A stretch of 64,000 nt of DNA, taken from contig NZ_JAKNTW010000031.1 in assembly GCF_022213955.1 (NCBI RefSeq), positions 62,001 through 126,000 of the forward strand, read 5' to 3'. Within the stretch, counting starts at the first letter, position 1; each line of letters starts with the position of its first letter. Source of the stretch: Dolomitihabitans soli (lineage in GTDB: Bacteria > Actinomycetota > Actinomycetes > Streptosporangiales > Streptosporangiaceae). Under the pieces are notes generated by a model. The model saw only the letters and a list, made by a program, of their open reading frames with translations, was not told the DNA's origin and searched no databases. Below, piece after piece: positions 58,701 to 64,000 of the stretch. The translations under genes and the position numbers were made by a program.

Positions 58701-59027
58701 TCAGGCTATTTTCGTGTTCCTGGCTATATGACGGCTCCTGGGCTGAGAAGGAATCGGTCCGGTTCGGCTCACCGTGACCAGGGTGCCGAGCCGGTGTCGA
58801 AGACCCGTCCGAATCGGGTCGAGCACCGGCGCGTCCGGCCGCTGAAGGGCGGGCATGATCCCGGCCGCGGCGAGTACGGCGGGAGCCGCGACGAGGAGCG
58901 CGGCCAGCAGAAGCGGAGCCCCGATGACGCCCGTCACGGCCGGGCCGGGCCCCGGGCCGGTGTGCCGGGAGTACGACCGGGCCAGGATGCCGTAGCCGGC
59001 CGCGCCGAAGAGGAAGAAACGCCACAT
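58701..59027 (-). CDS. Small membrane protein, uncertain
   Basis: 108 residues with one clear hydrophobic segment (VIGAPLLLAALLVAAPAVLAA) and a shorter one at the start (MWRFFLFGAAGYGILA). The tail is polar and may run past the true end. No strong ribosome site stands before the ATG at 59027. It may be real, being next to and on the strand of the hydrolase, but overlapping frames are also open. Confidence 0.4.
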   Translation of the reverse strand: MWRFFLFGAAGYGILARSYSRHTGPGPGPAVTGVIGAPLLLAALLVAAPAVLAAAGIMPALQRPDAPVLDPIRTGLRHRLGTLVTVSRTGPIPSQPRSRHIARNTKIA

Positions 59028-59114
59028 CCGCGACGCCCATGACGGTGATCTGCGCCGACGGCGGGCTGCTGGGGACGGCAGGTCCCGCGCGGGGGACCTG
59101 CCGCCTTCTTCCGG

Positions 59115-59456
59115 TTAGTTTTCGCAGGCGTAGAAGCCGCGCCGGTATCCCATGTCGTATCCGCGGGCCCATTCGTTGAATCCGCGGCGGCTACGGGACT
59201 GGCTGGTCTCCGTCAGGCAGTCCTTGTATCCGTCGCGGTATCCCTGGCGGAAGCCGGCCTTGCACTCCGTTCCGCAGGGCCTGGCCGCCGTGTGCTGCGA
59301 GGCGACGGCCGGCCGTGCGGCGTCGGCGGGGCTCGCGGCGTGCGCGACTCCGACCGGCGCGAGCAGGGCCGCGCCGAGCAGGATCGGAGCCAGCACCATC
59401 ACCTTCCGCGCGCTTGACTTCGTCGCTGGGCGAGCGTCCTTCTTGCCGATGAACAT
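59115..59456 (-). CDS. Small secreted Gly-Tyr/Cys protein
   Basis: 113 residues from the ATG at 59456, with GGGGAG upstream. A signal peptide ends near GVAHAASP. The mature part has a repeat of GY dipeptides every four residues: GFRQGYRDGYKDC and GYDMGYRRGFYAC, with four cysteines. The repeat spacing suggests two helices or a beta-solenoid turn held by disulfides. Similar GY(R/K)xGY repeats occur in small bacterial surface proteins, but no function is known. Confidence 0.7.
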   Translation of the reverse strand: MFIGKKDARPATKSSARKVMVLAPILLGAALLAPVGVAHAASPADAARPAVASQHTAARPCGTECKAGFRQGYRDGYKDCLTETSQSRSRRGFNEWARGYDMGYRRGFYACEN

Positions 59457-60122
59457 GTGGGATCTCCCCGTTTCATGATTGTTCCGACCGTCAGGGCCGG
59501 AAAACTGTGACAACTTGTAGTCGTTCAGTGGCTCCTAGTGGTTCGAGCTATTCGCGTAACGCTTCGGTCACGGATTGTCATATCGCCGGGTCGTCGCAGG
59601 TGTGCAGTCGTAGGGCCGCTGTGGTCGGCGTCTCGGGCGGGCGGCGATGGCCGGGGAGGTTCGGTCGCGCCTCCGGGTTCCCTGTCCCAGCCGTTCGGTC
59701 GTCCGGCGGAGCGCCGCTGCCGGCGACCGCGCAGGCGCATCCGGCCGCGAACCGCCGACGCCCCCGCCCCGCCGTACGGCGGGCGGATTCGCCCTGTGTC
59801 GTGCTCGCAAACCGGGCAGAGAACATGAATTCAGGGGAAATTTCTGCGAGGTTCGTTCCTGGGCGACTGATCGGTGCGGCCCTGTGAACTGGCCTTTGAC
59901 ACGTCATGCGGATTCTTCTGACACCTCGATGCCGATTCGCGCGGTGACGCGGGCCGATCGGCTCGCATGGGTCCTCACAAAGCGGGAAGTCTTTCGCGAG
60001 TCTTCGAGGAGGGCGCGGCGGCACGGGCCGGAGCGTCGTTCTTGACTGGCCGGCGGAACCCCCCGCCGAACGCCGCCCTTATCGGGTGGACGGTAATTCA
60101 GGTCACTGCTTGGAGGACCTAC
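59457..60122. other. Intergenic region without convincing gene
   Basis: About 665 bases between divergent secreted-protein genes. Several frames are open, but they are rich in Arg and Pro with no domain and poor codon bias, as expected of GC-rich noncoding DNA. Base composition dips in AT-rich patches at 59815-59860 and 60080-60110, which fit promoters. Confidence 0.5.
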
Positions 60123-61049
60123 GTGAAGCCCATCAACCCCGACAAACCGAACGAAACGCTTGGATCGAGCCGGTCGCGGCGGCGCATTCACCACCCACTG
60201 ATACTCGCGACCACCTTCACGCTCGTGACCTCAGGCGGCATCGGGATGGCCGCGGCGTCAGCGGCGACGCCGCAGCCCCCCGAGACGCCGACCCCCACCG
60301 CGACCATCAGCGAGACCCCGACTGGCACCCCCACCGACACCCCCACCGAGACACCCACTGGGGCGCCGACCGACACGCCGCCTCCGCCTCCGCCGCCTCC
60401 GCCCGTCGAGATCCCGATCCCGGTCCCGACGCCCACCGTCAAGATGCCCCGCATTGATCCACGGGCGTTCTTGGGCACTCTGCACGGCGAGTTCGTCGTG
60501 CCGCTGAAGGACGGCTGCGGTTTCACGGTGCTCACCCAGACCGGGGAGGCGACCGCGCTGGCCGAGGACTCGATCACCGTGAGAAGCCAGGACGGCTACG
60601 AGAAGGTGTACGGGATCAACGACTCCACCCGGACCTTCGTCGGCCGGCGAGGTGACGGTGAGGTGAAGCAGGGCGACTGGGTGCTGGTCGCCGCCGCCCC
60701 GGCGGGGGAGGCCGCGACAGCGGGGGAGACCGCGACGGCCGCCCATGTATACGATCTGTCGCGGTCCGGCAAGATCCGTTGGCGCGGCAACGAATGGTGG
60801 TCCTCCAGGCAGGGGTCCGCCTTCGGTAAGTGGCGTACCCCCAAGATCTGCCCCACACCTACTCAAAGCCCCACCGTGCCTCCCACGGTCACACCTCCGG
60901 AGACCCCGCCCGTCCCGCCTCCGGCCACGCCGACCGTCACCCCCACGGACGTCCCGACGACGCCCGCCCCCACAGGCGTCCCGACGACGCCCATCCCCAC
61001 TCCCACCGTGTCGGAGACCCCGGCCCCCACTCCGCCGCCGAGCCCTTGA
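60123..61049 (+). CDS. Secreted protein with DUF5666-like domain between Pro/Thr-rich tails
   Basis: 308 residues from the GTG at 60123, which follows GGAGG at six bases. After a signal (HHPLILATTFTLVTSGGIGM) comes a Thr-Pro-rich segment (about 50-115) of tandem TPT/TDT units, then a beta-rich core (about 118-230): FLGTLHGEFVVP, TQTGEATALAEDSITVRSQD, GDWVLVAAAP. This core looks like the DUF5666 OB-like fold. A second Pro-Thr-rich tail ends at PSP. Such low-complexity arms usually span the cell wall. Function unknown. Confidence 0.7.
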   Translation: MKPINPDKPNETLGSSRSRRRIHHPLILATTFTLVTSGGIGMAAASAATPQPPETPTPTATISETPTGTPTDTPTETPTGAPTDTPPPPPPPPPVEIPIPVPTPTVKMPRIDPRAFLGTLHGEFVVPLKDGCGFTVLTQTGEATALAEDSITVRSQDGYEKVYGINDSTRTFVGRRGDGEVKQGDWVLVAAAPAGEAATAGETATAAHVYDLSRSGKIRWRGNEWWSSRQGSAFGKWRTPKICPTPTQSPTVPPTVTPPETPPVPPPATPTVTPTDVPTTPAPTGVPTTPIPTPTVSETPAPTPPPSP

Positions 61050-61444
61050 GCTGACAACCTCCGCGACCCGCGTTCCGGTGACCTGCGCTCGCGTCACCCG
61101 ATCATCGAGTTCCGGGTGGCCGGTGGCGCCTGGTGATCCTTGGCGGGTGCCGTGAACGTCGGCACGGGTTCCGAGCCGCGGTGTGATTCACCGGGTCGTG
61201 GCGGTTTCGGCTGCAGAGTCCCGGATTCGGCAGGAGGGCGGTCGTGGTGTGACGCCGGTCCTGCCTGTCGTTCCGTGTCCGGCCGGCTCCGCCACGACCT
61301 CCGGATCCTGCGCGGGGTGACCCGTCGGGGTGTGCGTCCTAGCCCTGCCACGTGATCGGTGGGCGTGCCGTCAGGGAGGGCATTTCCAAGAATGACAGCC
61401 TCCGTTCACGGTCAGGCAGCGAGCGTCCCCTAGATTCCCATTTC
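61050..61444. other. Intergenic region
   Basis: About 395 bases between two secreted-protein genes on the same strand. I see no convincing coding frame, hairpin or operator in it. Confidence 0.4.
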
Positions 61445-62539
61445 ATGACATTTCAGGACACTTCGCAGGGCATGGTTCAGGACGCTGTGGGGCGATCGGG
61501 CCATGGACTCTCCAGGCGTTCCCTGCTGGCCGGTGTGCTCTCCGGGGCCGGTCTCGCTGTTCTCGGAGGTGGTGCCGCCCATGCGGCCGAGCGTCTGGGC
61601 GGCAGGGAACGGGTACGAGTACTGATCGCGACGAATGAGCCGTGGGGGACCTATCACGCCTTGCCGTTGCTCCCCGAGGCGACGCGCCTCGGGTGGGAGA
61701 TCGTCCAGCTCGTCCCCGACCGATCTCGTGTCACGCCGCAGGACCCGGTGCGGGTGGCCACCCTTGACGATGTTCCCAAGGCCGACCTGCTCGTCGTCAC
61801 CGGCGCGGGCGACTGGCCCGCCGACTGCGCCGCGCGGCTGCGGAACCTGCCGCTGATCGCCGCCTCGCTGGCTTACCAGCTGCCCAAGGAGGCGCCGCGG
61901 GCGGCGGAGTTCAGGAAACGGCTCCGGGCGATCACCGCGTCGTCGCCGGCCGAGGCGAAGGTGTTCGACGACTACCTCGGCACCCGCCGCCAGATCAGCG
62001 TCGTGGGCACGCCTCAGACGGACGACCTGCCCAGGCGCGCCCCGGAACCGGGCACCGTACTGGTGCTCACCAGTGTGACCAAGTCGGACGACACCGGCGG
62101 TTCGGCCCCGGGCACCGAGTTGCTGATGGACGCGGCCGAACGCCTGGCCGCGGCCGGCAAGCACGTCCTGGTCGGGTTGCATCCGCGTGAGGACCGCTCG
62201 TTGTGGGAGCGGTACGAGATCAGCACGGTCCCGTCGGTCCAGGCGTCGGCGAGAGCCGAGGTCGCCATCGGCATCCCCGGGACGATCTTCCCGATCGTCG
62301 CCGCGGCGGGTATCCCGCTGGTCGGATGCACGGACCCGCGGCTCCAGATCCCCGACTACCTGAAAAGCGTCTGCTCGCACACCATCACCGACGCGGACGA
62401 CGCGGTGACCGCCGCGGCCGAGGCGAAGCCGGTCTCGCGAACGGTGCTGTACGAGGCGGTCGGTCCGGTGGGCGGATCGGCTCGCCGTCTGTTCAAAGTG
62501 TGGCGAAAAGAGGGGATCCGGCAGTCCTCCCACCACTGA
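61445..62539 (+). CDS. Tat-exported protein, possibly with a GT-B/CDP-glycerol-transferase-like fold
   Basis: 364 residues from the ATG at 61445; an ATG at 61472 is possible. LSRRSLLAGVLSGAGLAVLG is a clear twin-arginine signal, cleaved near AHAAE. The rest alternates strand and helix: RVRVLIATNEPWGTYHALPL, KADLLVVTGAGDWP, KHVLVGLHPREDRSLWERYE and ARAEVAIGIPGTIFPIVAAA then GIPLVGCTDP. The last part resembles the nucleotide-binding end of GT-B glycosyltransferases or CDP-glycerol transferases. A Tat-exported enzyme of that type would be unusual, since nucleotide sugars are cytosolic. Function open. Confidence 0.7.
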   Translation: MTFQDTSQGMVQDAVGRSGHGLSRRSLLAGVLSGAGLAVLGGGAAHAAERLGGRERVRVLIATNEPWGTYHALPLLPEATRLGWEIVQLVPDRSRVTPQDPVRVATLDDVPKADLLVVTGAGDWPADCAARLRNLPLIAASLAYQLPKEAPRAAEFRKRLRAITASSPAEAKVFDDYLGTRRQISVVGTPQTDDLPRRAPEPGTVLVLTSVTKSDDTGGSAPGTELLMDAAERLAAAGKHVLVGLHPREDRSLWERYEISTVPSVQASARAEVAIGIPGTIFPIVAAAGIPLVGCTDPRLQIPDYLKSVCSHTITDADDAVTAAAEAKPVSRTVLYEAVGPVGGSARRLFKVWRKEGIRQSSHH

Positions 62540-63019
62540 TCGACGGAGGGACCTCGGCGACCGGGCACGGACACGTTCCGGGCCCGGCCGCAGGCCCTGC
62601 ACCCGATACGAAGAGGACTGGATCGCGATTCAGCTGACCCGCGCACATCGACCGGGCCGACGCCTACTCGATAGGTACATCAACGTTTGAAATCGACGTA
62701 TTCCTCTATATGTGGGATATCCGCCCAGTTGCCGGGTTCGCCGAAGTAGGTGCGTGCCCGGGTCGTTTCCGGCCCGCGCCGAATTCCCGCGCCCCAAGGG
62801 GCCTGCTCTCCACTAATCCGGTACGGCGGCGCCCGGCCATGTCAAACTAGCCTTACGTGGAGTAACGCTACGTTGTATTTGGGTACCCAAATGCATATGG
62901 AAGCCGCCCGGCGGGTCGACTCCCCTGCGAACAGCGCATCGCATGGTCGCCGAGTCGAGGGCGGCAGACCGGGTAGTGCCCGGCACGGGCAGAGGGCTGT
63001 TTGACAGGGCGGATTGCTG
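62540..63019. other. Intergenic region with AT-rich stretch
   Basis: 480 bases. 62671-62720 is AT-rich for this genome and promoter-like. A perfect 16-base palindrome lies at 62877-62892 (listed separately). No gene is supported on either strand. Confidence 0.5.
62877..62892. promoter_or_regulatory. Perfect 16-bp palindrome before the HTH-NBR1 gene
   Basis: ATTTGGGTACCCAAAT is perfectly symmetric and AT-rich for this genome. It lies about 128 bases before the ATG at 63020. A repeat of TACGT (62854, 62869) stands just upstream of it. Confidence 0.55.
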
Positions 63020-63886
63020 ATGCGGGACAGTGCTTCCCACGATGACGAGCGGCAGCAAGATCTGATCAGTGGGTTCGCCGCGGAGTTACGGAGCCTGCGG
63101 GCCGCGGCGGGCAATCCGTCGTTCCGGCGGATGGCGGGGCGATCCCGGCGCATCTCCCACACCACCTTGCACGAAGCGGCCGCCGGGTCCCGCTTCCCCT
63201 CCTGGGCGACCACTCAGGAGTTCGTCAGGGCCTGCGGGGGAGACGAGGGCCAGTGGCGTTCCCGCTGGGAGCGGGTCAGGGACGCGACGGATCGGAAGCA
63301 GGCACCTGAGGTGTGGCCGGCCGTACCGGCTGCGGACCCCGGACCCGGCGCGCCCGGCCGCCGGCGCGTCATCGTGCTGGGCGCTCTGGCCATCGGCGCG
63401 GCGGGAGCCCTCGTGGCCGGCTTCCTGGTGCTGGGACGGCAACCGCCGCCGGGTACGGCGAGCCCGCCGTCCGGGCCGTTGATCTCCGGTGACCGAAGCC
63501 GGTTCGTGACCGATGTGACGATTCCCGATGGCACCTTGGTCAAGGTGAACGAAACGTTCGTGAAGGTGTGGGAAATTCAGAACTCCGGGACGATCTTCTG
63601 GCGTAACCGCTATCTGGAAAGGGATGACAAGCCGGTTCTGCCGGGTGGATGCCGCACAGTGGAACGTATTCCCATCGGCGATACGCTGCCCAACGAACGT
63701 GTGAAGATCAGCGTTACGGTGACGGCGCCGAGCACACCTGGAACCTGCGTCGTCAAATGGAAGATGGTCGACGTGAACGGTCGAATATTGTTTCCGACGT
63801 CTCGGCCGGTCTTCTTTCTGGTCCATGTCGTGGACGAAGGGGAAACGCCTTCTGGAAAGGACGCGGCCGACCCGCTCTCTCGCTGA
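63020..63886 (+). CDS. Membrane protein with HTH-like N-terminus and NBR1-type Ig (FW) domain
   Basis: 288 residues from the ATG at 63020. Residues about 12-75 (FAAELRSLRAAAGNPSFRRM, SHTTLHEAAAGSRFPSWATT) resemble the XRE-like domain of actinomycete proteins in which DNA binding is uncertain. One membrane helix follows (VIVLGALAIGAAGALVAGFL). The outer part (about 155-265) is an NBR1/FW domain: FVTDVTIPDGTLVKVNETFV, KVWEIQNSGTIFWRN, KISVTVTAPSTPGTCVVKWK. In eukaryotes the FW domain binds autophagy cargo; its bacterial role is unknown. The architecture suggests a surface sensor or anchoring protein. Confidence 0.82.
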   Translation: MRDSASHDDERQQDLISGFAAELRSLRAAAGNPSFRRMAGRSRRISHTTLHEAAAGSRFPSWATTQEFVRACGGDEGQWRSRWERVRDATDRKQAPEVWPAVPAADPGPGAPGRRRVIVLGALAIGAAGALVAGFLVLGRQPPPGTASPPSGPLISGDRSRFVTDVTIPDGTLVKVNETFVKVWEIQNSGTIFWRNRYLERDDKPVLPGGCRTVERIPIGDTLPNERVKISVTVTAPSTPGTCVVKWKMVDVNGRILFPTSRPVFFLVHVVDEGETPSGKDAADPLSR

Positions 63887-64000
63887 CCGTCTCACCGGGC
63901 CGGCACTGCCCGCCGACGGCCTCCTGCTGATCACCGCGGGCAGCCGTTCCCCGGCGTGGCGCATCACCGCCGAACGCCTTCGCGCCAAGCCGTTCCCCGC
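63887..64000 (+). other. Open frame running off the window
   Basis: From about 63846 a plus frame reads LTGPALPADGLLLITAGSRS and continues PAWRITAERLRAKPFP to the last base with coding-like codon bias. No start codon with a ribosome site is visible. It overlaps the end of the previous gene, so it may be the beginning of a coupled gene or chance. Confidence 0.25.

Noticed and set aside
59507-60024. Open frames on both strands in the 59.5-60.1 kb gap
   Set aside because: No codon position bias, no domain, and mutually overlapping.
60280-60410. Thr-Pro repeats before the DUF5666-like core as an independent repeat element
   Set aside because: They are in-frame low-complexity coding sequence of a cell-wall-spanning segment.

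Overview
The window is 64 kb of very GC-rich DNA with the gene style of a mycelial actinomycete: many GTG starts, 1-4 base stop/start overlaps inside operons, Tat and lipoprotein signals, CBM2 modules, sugar ABC transporters with no ATPase gene of their own, and many TetR/ROK regulators. A member of the Streptosporangiales (Nonomuraea-like) is my best guess from the mix of families. That is inference, because no rRNA or housekeeping marker is present. I see no tRNA, rRNA, CRISPR array, transposase or prophage.

Layout. 1-2200: the tail of an upstream gene, a NADAR protein, a SalK/SCO6745-like protein and a rhodanese remnant. 2203-10583 (minus): a seven-gene beta-glucoside operon (solute-binding lipoprotein, two permeases, GH4 6-phospho-beta-glucosidase, BadF/BadG-type sugar kinase, secreted GH9 cellulase, ROK regulator). 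10.6-18 kb: a decayed permease, a multidomain GH5 cellulase, a divergent parallel beta-helix protein and a PQQ-type sugar dehydrogenase with a CBM2. A palindrome of the form GTTAGGAA-N3-TTCCTAAC stands before the operon and twice between GH5 and the beta-helix gene, so these probably form one plant-cell-wall regulon, perhaps under the ROK protein. 18.6-29.4 kb: small accessory units (hydrolase-TetR, FAD monooxygenase with a TetR sharing its operator, AzlCD with an Lrp regulator, GDPD, a second hydrolase, methyltransferase plus secreted beta-propeller). 29.6-46.1 kb: CE15 glucuronoyl esterase with FN3 and CBM2 modules, FusB-like FBP protein/TetR pair, a flavin oxidoreductase-methyltransferase fusion, pectate lyase PL1, and a second sugar operon (SBP, two permeases, Gfo/Idh oxidoreductase, DUF6807/PmoA-like protein, ROK), then a WYL regulator/VOC protein pair with a perfect palindrome between them. 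46.4-48.8 kb: a membrane CxxC protein and a GH18 chitinase-like enzyme.

48.9-55.8 kb (minus) holds what I consider the most interesting system: a seven-gene, completely overlapping operon with EboA, EboB (TatD), EboC (UbiA-like), EboE and EboF-like proteins, plus a second TIM-barrel protein and an inositol-3-phosphate-synthase homologue. Ebo clusters are known from cyanobacteria (needed for periplasmic delivery of the scytonemin precursor), eustigmatophyte plastids and Pseudomonas. Here the usual sugar-phosphate cyclase-like EboD is absent and an inositol-phosphate-synthase-like cyclase stands in its place.

56-64 kb: a 37-codon ORF overlapping a serine hydrolase, another alpha/beta hydrolase, small secreted and membrane proteins, a Tat-secreted protein with a possible glycosyltransferase-like fold, and a membrane protein joining an HTH domain to an NBR1-type Ig domain. 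As a whole the region reads as a plant-polysaccharide utilisation island (cellulose, xylan-lignin ester, pectin, chitin) with an ebo cluster beside it.
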